Shown: positions 33,840 to 43,296 of the stretch, piece by piece
How positions within the stretch are numbered: position 1 is the stretch's first letter
How the letters are laid out: each line of letters opens with the position of its first letter
Assembly (NCBI RefSeq): GCF_028689845.1
Contig: NZ_JAQVCH010000006.1
Location: 1-64,000 of the forward strand
Direction: 5' to 3'
Length of the DNA stretch: 64,000 nucleotides
Source: Flavobacterium sp.
GTDB taxonomy: Bacteria; Bacteroidota; Bacteroidia; Flavobacteriales; Flavobacteriaceae
The notes under the pieces: model-generated
Seen by the model: the letters and a program-made list of their open reading frames with translations, nothing else
Database searches by the model: none
Told to the model about the DNA's origin: nothing
Made by a program: the position numbers and the translations under genes

Positions 33840-34205
33840 TTATGTGTTTACGTTTAGTATTTTTTGAATGTCACCAGGAATTTCCATTGCTTTTAATGGT
33901 TGAACATTTGCACCACCAGTATTACCCACAGGAATGTGTCCAACAAATGATTTTACACCGCCTACCAATAATCTTGGTATTTGACCAACAATTTCTTTTG
34001 AACTTTTTATTTTAATTCCAAATTGTAACATTTTCCAATGAACAAATGTATGTTCATACGGATATTTTTGTCCGGTTATGTGTGCTCTTTCTAGATGAAA
34101 CCAAGATTTTTGTAAATTATTTTCGTTACTATTTATTTTTGCTAATTCTAGTTCAGCCTTATAAAAAGGTTTCAATTTTGTGGGCATAATTGTATTTACT
34201 TTCAT
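33840..34205 (-). CDS. DUF3703 protein
   Basis: 121 aa matching DUF3703: FYKAELELAKIN, SWFHLERAHITGQ, HTFVHWKMLQFG, IPVGNTGGANV. The HLERAHI...HTFVHWKM histidines could bind metal. The family is regularly encoded with Czc-type pumps, function unknown. A second ATG at residue 7 (MPTKLKPF, base 34187) may be the true start. Between czcB and the P1B ATPase genes with short gaps. Confidence 0.8.
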   Translation of the reverse strand: MKVNTIMPTKLKPFYKAELELAKINSNENNLQKSWFHLERAHITGQKYPYEHTFVHWKMLQFGIKIKSSKEIVGQIPRLLVGGVKSFVGHIPVGNTGGANVQPLKAMEIPGDIQKILNVNT

Positions 34206-34227
34206 GTCTCTTTTTAGTTATAAATGA

Positions 34228-35496
34228 TTAATGAACGTGTTCTCCACCACCTTTTGACGCTGCCAATAAATAGAATGCACCTTTAATTACAATTTTTGCA
34301 TCGGCAGGAATTGCTTCAACAAATTTCACTTCGGTATACCCTAAATCTGTTGTTCCTGGTACAACTTCTATTGCTTTGAAATGTACTTCGTTGTGTCCTT
34401 CTTCCTCGCCAACAGCTTCTTCAGAATGTGCTTCGCCTTCTTTGTGTTCGTGCGCTTCTTTCTTACCTTTTGGAGTTTCTTCTACATGTTCTTCTTGTAT
34501 ATAAATATAATATTTATCTCCGTTTCTCACAACTGCGTCTTTAGGCAATGCTTGAACCGTTTGATTGGTAATGTTAATATTAGCTGCAACATACATTCCA
34601 GAAATTAAACCTTTTGTATCATTTTCATTAATCTTGGCATGTACTGCAACCGATTTACTTTCGTTTGAAAAGGATTTATTAATACCAAATATTTTTCCTT
34701 TAATCACTTTATTAGATTGATTGGTTAGAACGAAATCAACTTCTTGACCAATAGAAATTTTACCTAAATCTTTTTCAAAAACATTTAAATCAAGGTGCAT
34801 TTGTGTATTATCAATAACTTCAAAAAGAGTAATTCCTGTGTCTGCAAAAGCTCCTTTTGTAATGCCTATTTTACCAACGTAACCACTTATTGGAGCAATA
34901 ATTGGAATTAAAGATGAGTTTCCTGATAAACTTACATTTAATGCTTGTAATTTGTTTTTAGCGGCTTGTGCTCTTGCTCTTTCCACTGCCAATTTTGCTT
35001 TTACTTCTTGAAATACTTTGCGAGGATTTACATCTTCTTCACTTAATGTTTTTTGACGATTGTATTCCAGTTGCAAGTATTCAATATTCGCTACAGCAGA
35101 ATTGTAATCTTCTTGCATTTCAGCAACTTCAAGGTTTTGAAGTGTAGCCAATGTTTTCCCTTTTGCTACATAAGTCCCTTCTAACACATATATCTCTTTA
35201 ACAACTCCACCAATTAATGTAGAAACATTTGCCATACTTTGTGGAGGAACAGTTGTGTAACCATTAGCTTTGATGATTGTATTTAGGTTTTTCATTTCAA
35301 TACTACCTGTTTCAATACCAACTGTTTCAAATTGCGTTTTAGTCAATGCGACTTCTGTTTCCGATTTTTCTTCTTCGTGAGCTTCTTCTGTTTTCTTTTC
35401 TCCGCATGAGTTTAGAATCAAGAGGAAAGAAGAAAGAAGAAAGATTTTAAAAAATGAGTTTATTTTATAATTTGGTTTTAAAGATATATTGATCAT
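34228..35496 (-). CDS. czcB: CzcB-type RND periplasmic adaptor
   Basis: 422 aa. A lipoprotein-type signal (FFKIFLLSSFLLILNSC, Cys at about 31) is followed by a His/Glu-rich segment, the coiled-coil hairpin (EDYNSAVANIEYLQLEYNRQ), barrel-sandwich and beta-barrel parts. A second His/Glu-rich insertion (EEHVEETPKGKKEAHEHKEG) lies near the C-terminus. It joins the CzcA-TolC fusion. The gene is 11 bases after the pump gene. Confidence 0.88.
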   Translation of the reverse strand: MINISLKPNYKINSFFKIFLLSSFLLILNSCGEKKTEEAHEEEKSETEVALTKTQFETVGIETGSIEMKNLNTIIKANGYTTVPPQSMANVSTLIGGVVKEIYVLEGTYVAKGKTLATLQNLEVAEMQEDYNSAVANIEYLQLEYNRQKTLSEEDVNPRKVFQEVKAKLAVERARAQAAKNKLQALNVSLSGNSSLIPIIAPISGYVGKIGITKGAFADTGITLFEVIDNTQMHLDLNVFEKDLGKISIGQEVDFVLTNQSNKVIKGKIFGINKSFSNESKSVAVHAKINENDTKGLISGMYVAANINITNQTVQALPKDAVVRNGDKYYIYIQEEHVEETPKGKKEAHEHKEGEAHSEEAVGEEEGHNEVHFKAIEVVPGTTDLGYTEVKFVEAIPADAKIVIKGAFYLLAASKGGGEHVH

Positions 35497-35507
35497 TATC
35501 GTGAGTA

Positions 35508-38500
35508 TTAATTGTTATTGAAAGATGGAAATTGCATTTGTATGGCACTTTGATTGTAAGCGTTTACTGCTTCGATATTTTGCTTTTTAATATCAATGGC
35601 TTGATTAAGAAAACTTATGTAAGACCAGTAACTCATATCACCATTTGCATAACTTTTTTGAGCAGTAGTGATTATCTGTTCTGCATATTTTAAACCTTCA
35701 TTTTCAAAATATTGTATTGCTTTTTGTTGTTTTTCAAATTGGTTTACTAATTGTTCTTTTTGCAGTTTTAAAGTCAATTTTGTTTTATCGAATTCTAATT
35801 GCGATTGCGACATACTGATTTCAGAAGCTTTGGCACGAGCTGTATTAGCTCCACTAAACAATGGAATTTGCAAACCAACCGTAAATCCTTGAAAATAAGA
35901 TTCTTTGTTTAACGTTTGACCAAAGTAACCCAAGCCTAATTTTGGTGCTCGCATTTTTTTGAAAGTATTTGCTTCTTTTTCATAAACCATAGCTTGTTGG
36001 CTATAATAATCACTTACTAATGTTTCTACTTTGGATTCTTCTAAAACCGATGAACTAGCATATTTTAAAGAAGTTGAAGCTTCTGGAAGTATATCTTCAT
36101 TTGTCTGAATAAAATACTGCAACTGCTTTTGATAGATTACTAAATCAAGAAGCATTTGTGCTTTTAAGGTTTCTATCTCCTTTACTTTAGCTTTAGCACT
36201 AATAGCTTCAATACTACCACTCTCACCAGTTTTAAATCGAAGCTCTGCATTTTTTAGAAATTTTGAATACACTTCATACAATTCATCATTTAACTTTTGG
36301 ATTGAAATACCATATAAATATTGATAATAGGCAATAGTTACCGCTTTTTCAATTTCATATTCCGATAATGCTTTCCGTTTTTCAGCCAGTTTTGCTAATT
36401 CTTCCTGAAGCTGTCTGTTTGCTTTTGTACTTCCACCAATTGGAAAATATTGTTGAATGCTTACATTATTATCATAATCAACACTATTGAATTGTCCACC
36501 CATGTATTCAATTTGCAAAGGATCTGCTTGAAAAGCTGTTTTCTTAAGAACTGTTTGTTTTTCAATTTCCTTATCGGCAATTTTTAAATCCATATTATTC
36601 TTTTTAGCCATTGTTATAGCTTGTTCTAAAGTTATGGGTTTGCTGTTTTGAGCAAATGAAAGCGTACTTATAAATAATACGATTAGGGTAATGATTGAAT
36701 TTGGCATTTTTTTTCTTTTTTTAATACCTTTCTCAACTAATAAATAAAGAATAGGTAGAACGATTAAGGTTAGTAAGGTTGCAGAAAATAAGCCACCAAT
36801 AACAACCGTTGCTAGAGGTTTTTGTACTTCCGCACCACCACTGGTTGATAAAGCCATTGGTAAAAATCCTAAAGAAGCTACAGCAGCAGTCATTAATACT
36901 GGTCGCAATCTGGTTTTTGTTCCAATTAAAACGCGTTGCAATGGGTCTGTAATTCCTTCTGATTTTAATTGGTTGAAATAAGAAATCAGTACAATTCCAT
37001 TTAGTACTGCAATACCAAATAAAGCAATGAAACCAATACCTGCTGAAATACTAAAAGGCATTCCTCTCATCCATAAAGCAAAAACACCACCAATTGCTGA
37101 TAATGGTATGGCTGTAAAAATTAATACCGCTTGTTTCATGCTATGGAATGTGAAGAATAACAACACCATAATTAATGCCAATGCAATTGGTAAGGCTACA
37201 GAAAGTCTTTTGTTTGCTTCTACTAAATTTTCAAATTGTCCACCATAGGTTATATAATATCCTGCTGGAAGTTTATAATTAGTTTCTAATTTTTGTTGAA
37301 TTTCTTCGACTACACTTTTTACATCACGACCACGAACATTTAAACCAACTGTTATTCTACGTTTTCCATTTTCTCGAGAAACTTGAACTGGTCCTTGTTC
37401 ATATTCCACAGAAGCTACTTGATACAGTGGAACTTGCTGACCGCTAGGTAATGGTATAAATAAATTAGCAACATCTGAAATATCTGTACGGTTTTCGGCA
37501 TTCATTCTAACTACAACATCAAAACGTTTGCTTTCTTCATAAATTTTACCTGCACTTTCCCCAGCAAAAGACGCTCTGACTATCTTATTTACATCTGTGA
37601 TATTAAGTCCATATAAAGCTATTTTATCATAATCATATTTAATCGTAATTTGTGGTAAACCTGTTACTTTATCTGCTTTTAAGTCACCTACACCTTCAAT
37701 TTTATTGACTTTTGAAATTAATTCTTTAGCTTTTACATCTAGTATTTCTAAATCATCCCCAAAAATCTTTATAGCAATATCACTTCTACTACCCGTCATT
37801 AATTCGTTAAAACGCATTTGTATGGGTTGCGAAACTTCAATATTAGCACCAGGAATAACTTCCATTTCTTCTTTCATTAGATTGGCTAAATCTTCCCAAT
37901 TATCTGCTGATGTCCATTCTGATTTATCTTTTAAAACAATAATTAAATCACCACTTTCAATAGGCATTGGATCTGTTGGAATTTCTCCACTACCAATTTT
38001 TGTTACAATGGTTTTAATTTCTGGAAATTTTGCTTTTAGAATTTTTTCATATTTAGTGGTAGTTTCTATCATCTGCGTTAATGAACTTCCTGTCATTATC
38101 GTTGCATTAATGGCTAAATCTCCTTCTTCGATTGTAGGTATAAATTCACCTCCCATATTTTGGAAAACAACTAATGCCATTACAAATAATCCGACAGCAA
38201 TTCCTAAAACTACTTTTTTGATTTGTAATGCTTTGTCTAAAAATGGAGTGTATATTTTTTCAAACCATGCCATCATTTTATCGCTAAAGTTTTCTTTATG
38301 CTCAGTGTTTTTAGATAAGAACATTGCACTCATCATAGGCACATAAGTTAAAGACAATACAAAAGCTCCAATAACAGCAAAACCTACCGTCATTGCCATT
38401 GGTTTAAACATTTTACCTTCGGTTCCAACTAATGCTAATATTGGCAAATACACAATTAAAATTATTATTTCTCCAAATGCTGCACTATTACGAATTTTGG

Positions 38501-39824
38501 AAGCAGATTTATACACTTCGCTATCCATTTCTAACTGGGTTAAGTTCTTTTGTCTTTTGAGTTTTTGTAAATGATGCATTGTGGCTTCCACAATAATTAC
38601 TGCACCATCGACAATAATTCCAAAATCGATAGCTCCTAAACTCATTAAATTTCCACTTACACCAAAATGATTCATTAGAATAACAGCAAAAAGCATTGAC
38701 AACGGAATTACCGAAGCTACGATTAGTCCTGCACGAAGGTTTCCTAGAAATAAAATCAATACAAAAATTACGATTAATGCACCTTCTAATAAATTTTTAG
38801 TAACAGTTCCTATTGCACTATCTACTAATTTACCACGATCGATAAATGCTTCAGCAACGACTCCTTCAGGAAGCGTTTTGTTGATTTGAGCCATTTTTTC
38901 TTTAACTCTATCGACAACTGCTTTAGAATTTTCTCCTTTAAGCATTAATGCCATACCTGCCACTATTTCACCTTTCCCATCTTTTGTAGCTGCTCCATAT
39001 CGCATAGCATATCCTTCATTAACTGAAGCTACATCCCGAATTAAAACAGGTGCACCGTTTCTGTTCTTTACAACAACATTTTCTAAATCCTTACTTCCGG
39101 TAGCCATACCTACACCACGAATAAAGTAGGTCATTTGGTCTTTTTCAATATACGCACCACCCGTATTTTGGTTGTTTTTTTCTAAAGCTTCAAAAATTTC
39201 AGTTATGGTTACATCTAAACTCTTTAAAGTATTTGGTTTAACGGCTATTTCAAACTGTTTTAATTTACCACCCCAAGTTGCTACTTCTGCAACACCTTCA
39301 ATTCCTTGTAATTGTGGAATGATAATCCAATCTTGGATGGTTCTTAATTTGATTGCATCGTATTTATCTTCATATCCTTTTTTAGCATATACATCATATT
39401 GATATATTTCTCCCAAACCAGTTGTAATTGGAGCCATTTCTGGAGAACCTGCATAAGCTGGAATATTTTCTTTGGCTTGGCTTATTCGTTGAAAAATTTG
39501 ATTTCTTGCCCAATAAATATCTACATCATCTTTAAAAACAACAGTAACAACAGAAAGTCCAAAACGAGAAATACTTCGCAGTTCTATAACTTTTGGAATT
39601 GTTTTTAAAGATTGCTCTAATGGATATGTAATGAGTTGCTCAATTTCTTGACTGGCTAAAGTAGGTGCATTTGTAATAATTTGCACTTGATTATTAGTAA
39701 CATCAGGTAATGCGTCAAGCGGTAGGTTTTTTAAAGAGTAGCTTCCCCAAGCTATTAACACAAGTGTAAAAAGTAGTATAATGAATTTGTTCTTTATACT
39801 GAATTGTATGATTTTGTCTAACAT
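35508..39824 (-). CDS. czcA: CzcA-type RND pump fused to a TolC-like channel domain
   Basis: 1438 aa. Residues 1 to about 1040 form a complete heavy-metal RND pump (LPLDALPDVTNNQVQI, NQIFQRI, GAIDFGIIVDGAVIIVEA, FIALFGIAVLNGIVLISY). After KKRKKMPNSIITLIVLFISTLSFAQ, a signal-peptide-like linker, residues about 1060-1438 are an OEP/TolC protein (ITLEQAITMAKKNNMDLKIADKEIEKQ). The fused form is a known Bacteroidota type; the linker may be cleaved to release the channel. With CzcB it would export zinc, cobalt or cadmium. Confidence 0.9.
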   Translation of the reverse strand: MLDKIIQFSIKNKFIILLFTLVLIAWGSYSLKNLPLDALPDVTNNQVQIITNAPTLASQEIEQLITYPLEQSLKTIPKVIELRSISRFGLSVVTVVFKDDVDIYWARNQIFQRISQAKENIPAYAGSPEMAPITTGLGEIYQYDVYAKKGYEDKYDAIKLRTIQDWIIIPQLQGIEGVAEVATWGGKLKQFEIAVKPNTLKSLDVTITEIFEALEKNNQNTGGAYIEKDQMTYFIRGVGMATGSKDLENVVVKNRNGAPVLIRDVASVNEGYAMRYGAATKDGKGEIVAGMALMLKGENSKAVVDRVKEKMAQINKTLPEGVVAEAFIDRGKLVDSAIGTVTKNLLEGALIVIFVLILFLGNLRAGLIVASVIPLSMLFAVILMNHFGVSGNLMSLGAIDFGIIVDGAVIIVEATMHHLQKLKRQKNLTQLEMDSEVYKSASKIRNSAAFGEIIILIVYLPILALVGTEGKMFKPMAMTVGFAVIGAFVLSLTYVPMMSAMFLSKNTEHKENFSDKMMAWFEKIYTPFLDKALQIKKVVLGIAVGLFVMALVVFQNMGGEFIPTIEEGDLAINATIMTGSSLTQMIETTTKYEKILKAKFPEIKTIVTKIGSGEIPTDPMPIESGDLIIVLKDKSEWTSADNWEDLANLMKEEMEVIPGANIEVSQPIQMRFNELMTGSRSDIAIKIFGDDLEILDVKAKELISKVNKIEGVGDLKADKVTGLPQITIKYDYDKIALYGLNITDVNKIVRASFAGESAGKIYEESKRFDVVVRMNAENRTDISDVANLFIPLPSGQQVPLYQVASVEYEQGPVQVSRENGKRRITVGLNVRGRDVKSVVEEIQQKLETNYKLPAGYYITYGGQFENLVEANKRLSVALPIALALIMVLLFFTFHSMKQAVLIFTAIPLSAIGGVFALWMRGMPFSISAGIGFIALFGIAVLNGIVLISYFNQLKSEGITDPLQRVLIGTKTRLRPVLMTAAVASLGFLPMALSTSGGAEVQKPLATVVIGGLFSATLLTLIVLPILYLLVEKGIKKRKKMPNSIITLIVLFISTLSFAQNSKPITLEQAITMAKKNNMDLKIADKEIEKQTVLKKTAFQADPLQIEYMGGQFNSVDYDNNVSIQQYFPIGGSTKANRQLQEELAKLAEKRKALSEYEIEKAVTIAYYQYLYGISIQKLNDELYEVYSKFLKNAELRFKTGESGSIEAISAKAKVKEIETLKAQMLLDLVIYQKQLQYFIQTNEDILPEASTSLKYASSSVLEESKVETLVSDYYSQQAMVYEKEANTFKKMRAPKLGLGYFGQTLNKESYFQGFTVGLQIPLFSGANTARAKASEISMSQSQLEFDKTKLTLKLQKEQLVNQFEKQQKAIQYFENEGLKYAEQIITTAQKSYANGDMSYWSYISFLNQAIDIKKQNIEAVNAYNQSAIQMQFPSFNNN

Positions 39825-39921
39825 TGAAAATATTATAATGAATTAGAATTTAGCAAATTAAAAATTTGCCATAATTTGTGCTATGAACACAAGTTTCTAA
39901 CCCGAAATTACTCGGGCTTCA

Positions 39922-40248
39922 TTATGCTATTTGAGGTGGTTGCCAAATACTCCCAAAGAAATTGGAATACAAATTAGATTTGTAAATGGAGTTTAGCGTT
40001 TCAATTTCTTCAATTGAGGTTTGAAAATTAAAAACTACTGTAGGTACATAAGACAATACGCTTTGTCCACAACAGTTACAAATACAAAAAGGAGAACATG
40101 CATCATTTTCCTGATCGTGTGAATGATTATCAGAGTTTGTCTCTATTTTACTTAAATTATGCGTAAAATTAGATGCTTCCACATCTGCACATGGCAAACA
40201 TGAAAGTACTACTAAATAGATTGATAATATGTAGCTAAAAATTTTCAC
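39922..40248 (-). CDS. DUF6660-like secreted protein
   Basis: 108 aa. A signal peptide (MKIFSYILSIYLVVLSCLPCADVEA) precedes a His/Asp-rich patch (NSDNHSHDQENDACSPFCICNCCGQS) with five Cys, then a short hydrophobic tail. It matches what is annotated as DUF6660 in Bacteroidota metal-efflux loci. It lies 97 bp upstream of the CzcA-TolC gene and probably binds metal in the periplasm. Confidence 0.7.
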   Translation of the reverse strand: MKIFSYILSIYLVVLSCLPCADVEASNFTHNLSKIETNSDNHSHDQENDACSPFCICNCCGQSVLSYVPTVVFNFQTSIEEIETLNSIYKSNLYSNFFGSIWQPPQIA

Positions 40249-40291
40249 AGCTGTAAAAGTAGTAAAATTATTTTTTAGTTTTTACGTTTTT

Positions 40292-41533
40292 CTACGCTTC
40301 TTTAGTATTCAACTTAAAACTAGAACTAAATTTATCTTTTAAAATACGCATATCCTCACTTACTTTTCTATCTAAAACTTTTGCGTAATGTTGCGTAGTT
40401 CTCAAGTTTTTATGACCTAGCATCTTACTTACACTTTCAATAGGTACACCATTAGTAAGCGTTACAGTAGTCGCAAATGTATGTCGGGCAATATGGAAAG
40501 TTAATTCTTTTTCAATTTCACAAACAGCTGCTATTTCTTTTAAATAGGCATTCATTTTTTGATTGGATAGGATAGGAAGTAATTTTTCTTGATTATTACT
40601 TTGAGGATGATTCTCGTATTTATCGATAATCATTTGGGTTACTGGTAAGATTGGAATTTTAGAAGCTGATTCTGTTTTCTGTCTATGTGTAAATATCCAT
40701 TTCTCGCCATCAATACCGAAGCTTATATGCGACTTTGTTAAGTTTTTGACATCAATGTATGCCAAACCAGTAAAGCAGCTAAAAAGGAATATATCGCGAA
40801 CAATAGATAACCTTTCTGTTTTAAATTCTTTTTCAATAATACTTTGAATTTCTTCTTCAGATAAATAAACACGTTCTACTTCTTTAACTTTTGATTTATA
40901 ATTTGCAAATGGATTTTTATCTAGCCAGTCATTGGCCAAACATATCTTAATAATTTTATTGAAGTTCTTGATGTATTTTACTGCTGTGTTATTCGCACAA
41001 TTTCTAACACTTCTTAACCAGAATTCATAATCGGTTATAAAAGCATGATCAATCTTGGTAATATCAATATCTGAAACATTGTATTTCCATTGCATGAACT
41101 CAATGGTATGTTTTAAAGAAGTGGTATAACGTTCTAATGTTCCTGGTGCATATTCTTTACCTACCAATTCTTTTATTTTGTTGTTGTGGTCTTGGAAGAT
41201 AGGAACCAGCATTCTAGCTCTTTCATCTACTCCCAGTAACAAACTTTTAAAACTCTCGGCAGTAATTGGAATTTTTTTATGGACTAATTCCATTTGGGTA
41301 TCAATTATTTGAATTTTCAACATATCCAGATGGCTATTTATTGAACGAGCCTCTTCTGAATTACCTTTAATTTTGTTGGATTTAGTGCACCATTTAGATG
41401 TTTCTATAAATCTATTGGTACTTAACTCAATCCTTTTTCCATTGACTGTAATTCTTGTGTAGATTGGAACTAAACCGTTAACATTGGCTTTTGCTTTTTT
41501 AGCATAAAAAAGAATAGAAACTTTTGCTTTCAT
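40292..41533 (-). CDS. Tyrosine recombinase (integrase) of element 1
   Basis: 413 aa from MKAKVSILFYAKKAK; the frame opens 15 residues earlier, but this start matches the family. It has an N-terminal Arm-binding domain (IYTRITVNGKRIELSTNRF), a SAM-like core domain, and a catalytic domain with HIARHTFATT (HxxR), LGHKNLRTTQHYAK (GH...Y). The usual first catalytic Arg is replaced by Ala in FTGLAYIDV, as in IntDOT-type integrases. Transcribed into the element from its right end, beside att-like repeat 2. Confidence 0.88.
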   Translation of the reverse strand: MKAKVSILFYAKKAKANVNGLVPIYTRITVNGKRIELSTNRFIETSKWCTKSNKIKGNSEEARSINSHLDMLKIQIIDTQMELVHKKIPITAESFKSLLLGVDERARMLVPIFQDHNNKIKELVGKEYAPGTLERYTTSLKHTIEFMQWKYNVSDIDITKIDHAFITDYEFWLRSVRNCANNTAVKYIKNFNKIIKICLANDWLDKNPFANYKSKVKEVERVYLSEEEIQSIIEKEFKTERLSIVRDIFLFSCFTGLAYIDVKNLTKSHISFGIDGEKWIFTHRQKTESASKIPILPVTQMIIDKYENHPQSNNQEKLLPILSNQKMNAYLKEIAAVCEIEKELTFHIARHTFATTVTLTNGVPIESVSKMLGHKNLRTTQHYAKVLDRKVSEDMRILKDKFSSSFKLNTKEA

Positions 41534-41652
41534 AATGGTGACCTTTTTATTAGTATTAAATTTAATTTTAATATTCAAGGTTCACAAGATGTACAAGTTT
41601 TAAACTGGTTATTGAACTGGTTGTAACATCCTATGAACATTAGGTTAAGTTA

Positions 41653-41698
41653 AAAATCGGTTACCCAAAATATGAGTTTTTTAGGGTAACCGAATTTA
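41653..41698. repeat. Inverted repeat pair, possible integrase arm sites of element 1
   Basis: AAAATCGGTTACCC (41653-41666) and AGGGTAACCGAATTTA (41683-41698) are inverted copies. The second nearly equals the motif at 2069-2084 inside the other end of element 1. They also lie upstream of the integrase start and could be its operator. Confidence 0.6.
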
Positions 41699-41749
41699 TC
41701 CCTTTAGGTTCACGAATTAATGAATGTTTTGAAGGTTGTAAAAATAAAA

Positions 41750-41782
41750 AAACCCTTAAAATCATACGATTTTAAGGGTTTT
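41750..41782 (-). terminator. Terminator hairpin beside att-like repeat 2
   Basis: A 12-bp perfect stem AAAACCCTTAAA/TTTAAGGGTTTT with T/A-rich flanks on both sides; equivalent to the hairpins beside repeats 1 and 3. Confidence 0.6.
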
Positions 41783-41804
41783 AATTCAATTTGCTTTTCA
41801 GCTC

Positions 41805-41819
41805 GCGGAGAAAGAGGGA
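41805..41819 (-). other. att-like repeat 2 (tRNA 3'-end-like), element 1/2 junction
   Basis: GCGGAGAAAGAGGGA, identical to the first 15 bases of repeats 1 and 3 and in the same orientation. Two integrase genes diverge from this 480-bp gap. Bases to the right (CTACAAC) do not continue as a tRNA T-loop. Confidence 0.65.
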
Positions 41820-41953
41820 CTACAACTTTCCAAACTTCCAAAAAATGAATATCACCATTTATATACAATAAGTCAATAAAAACAATACTTTACAAAGGTT
41901 TTTAAAATAAAAGGTATTGGATAGCATTGGATAAATTAGGATAATTTTTGACA

Positions 41954-41975
41954 AATGTGGACTAAATGTGGACTA
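41954..41975. repeat. Tandem 11-bp direct repeat, left end of element 2
   Basis: Two perfect copies of AATGTGGACTA back to back, 37 bp before the integrase start. The right end of element 2 carries AATGTGGACTA and a variant (GATTGTAGACTA) at 59919-59941. Confidence 0.65.
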
Positions 41976-42012
41976 GATTTTGTATCTTTATGTAACTTAA
42001 AAAGGCAAAAAT

Positions 42013-43245
42013 ATGGCATCAATTTATCTACTAATTCAAAGCAAAAAAAGTCCTGCGGTTATTTATATTCGTTTGCGTGATGGCAGAACTTTAGACATCA
42101 AAGCTAAAACAAATTATCATATTGACCCAATCAATTGGGATGAAACAGAACAACGACCAACAAAGAAAGCTTTAAAAGATATTCATATTGCAAACCTAGA
42201 TACAGATTTAGCAACTTTAAAAACGGACCTATTAAAAGAGTACAATAATAGCAAAGGTAAAAAAGTCGTAGATGCTGATTGGTTAAGAAATTTTATCAAT
42301 CCACCACAGGAACAAGAAAAGCATCCAGATAAATTAGTAGATTATATTGATACATTCATTGAGTTTAAAAAAGCTGATGTAAAAAGCAGCACTGTAACAA
42401 AGTGCAATGTTATCAAGCATTTATTGATGCGTTATGAAAAAGAAACAAAGACTACTTTATACATTCGTGATATTGATGCTAAATTTAAAATGGATTTTGA
42501 AAAATACTGTATTAAAGTTGGTTATGCTCCAAACACTACAGCAAGAAACATTCGTTTTATAAAAACATTTTGCCGACATGCAAAAGCTAACGGAGTCGAA
42601 ACACATTATCAATTAGATAGCATCAAAGCAAAATATCATAAAGTTGAAAATATATACTTAGATGAAAAAGAGATTGCAGCAATAGAAAAAATTGAAAGTA
42701 AGAAATTAACTGAAGGTTTAGAAAATGCACGTGATTGGTTATTAATAAGCTGTTATTGTGGTCAAAGGGTTTCGGACTTCTTACGTTTTGATAAATCGAT
42801 GATTAGATACGAAAAGAACAAAGCAGGAGAATTAAAGCCATTAATTGAGTTTACACAGGTTAAAACAGAAAAGATAATGACTATACCATTGCATAAGAAA
42901 ATCATTGAAATAATGAAGAAATACGATGGTAATTTCCCTAGAAAGATTTCAGACCAAAAATATAATGAACACATCAAAAAAGTATGTGAAGCAGCCGAAA
43001 TAAACCAACCTACACACGGTACTTTATTTGACCATAAACTAAAAACAAAAGTTACAAAAGATTATCCAAAATATTTGATGGTTTCTTCTCATATTGGAAG
43101 AAGAAGCTTTGCAAGTAATAACTATGGTAAAATTCCAACCTCATTTTTAATGTACATTACAGGGCATACAACAGAAGCCATGTTTTTAACTTATATAGGG
43201 AAGAGCAACAAGGATATTGCAATGGAGTTAACAAATTACTTTTAA
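42013..43245 (+). CDS. Tyrosine recombinase (integrase) of element 2
   Basis: 410 aa. An Arm-binding N-terminus (IYLLIQSKKSPAVIYIRLRDGRTLDIKAKT), SAM-like core domain (about 105-215), and catalytic domain with Arg in CYCGQRVSDFLRF, HIGRRSFASN (HxxR), TGHTTEAMFLTYIG (GH...Y). All catalytic positions are present, unlike the element 1 integrase. It starts 198 bp from att-like repeat 2 and reads into element 2. Confidence 0.9.
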   Translation: MASIYLLIQSKKSPAVIYIRLRDGRTLDIKAKTNYHIDPINWDETEQRPTKKALKDIHIANLDTDLATLKTDLLKEYNNSKGKKVVDADWLRNFINPPQEQEKHPDKLVDYIDTFIEFKKADVKSSTVTKCNVIKHLLMRYEKETKTTLYIRDIDAKFKMDFEKYCIKVGYAPNTTARNIRFIKTFCRHAKANGVETHYQLDSIKAKYHKVENIYLDEKEIAAIEKIESKKLTEGLENARDWLLISCYCGQRVSDFLRFDKSMIRYEKNKAGELKPLIEFTQVKTEKIMTIPLHKKIIEIMKKYDGNFPRKISDQKYNEHIKKVCEAAEINQPTHGTLFDHKLKTKVTKDYPKYLMVSSHIGRRSFASNNYGKIPTSFLMYITGHTTEAMFLTYIGKSNKDIAMELTNYF

Positions 43246-43296
43246 TATTTGAGGGTTTTTCATACTTTCACATTTTTAAAATAATACCGCAAACTG

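Larger units (their letters stand above)
1998..41819. mobile_element. Integrative element 1 (about 39.8 kb)
   Basis: Bounded by direct copies of a 15-bp tRNA-end-like repeat. A tyrosine recombinase lies at the right end, 272 bp from its repeat and transcribed inward. A GGGTAACCG-containing motif occurs just inside both ends. Contents are a DUF6266 cassette, a structured non-coding module, CBASS, a PIN-HEPN operon, replication genes, an RteC remnant and a metal-resistance block. No relaxase or conjugation genes are visible, so it is probably an IME or a decayed ICE. Confidence 0.6.

Noticed and set aside
37705..38346. 213-aa plus-strand open frame
   Set aside because: It is antisense to the conserved CzcA pump gene; such long shadow frames arise from biased codon use.
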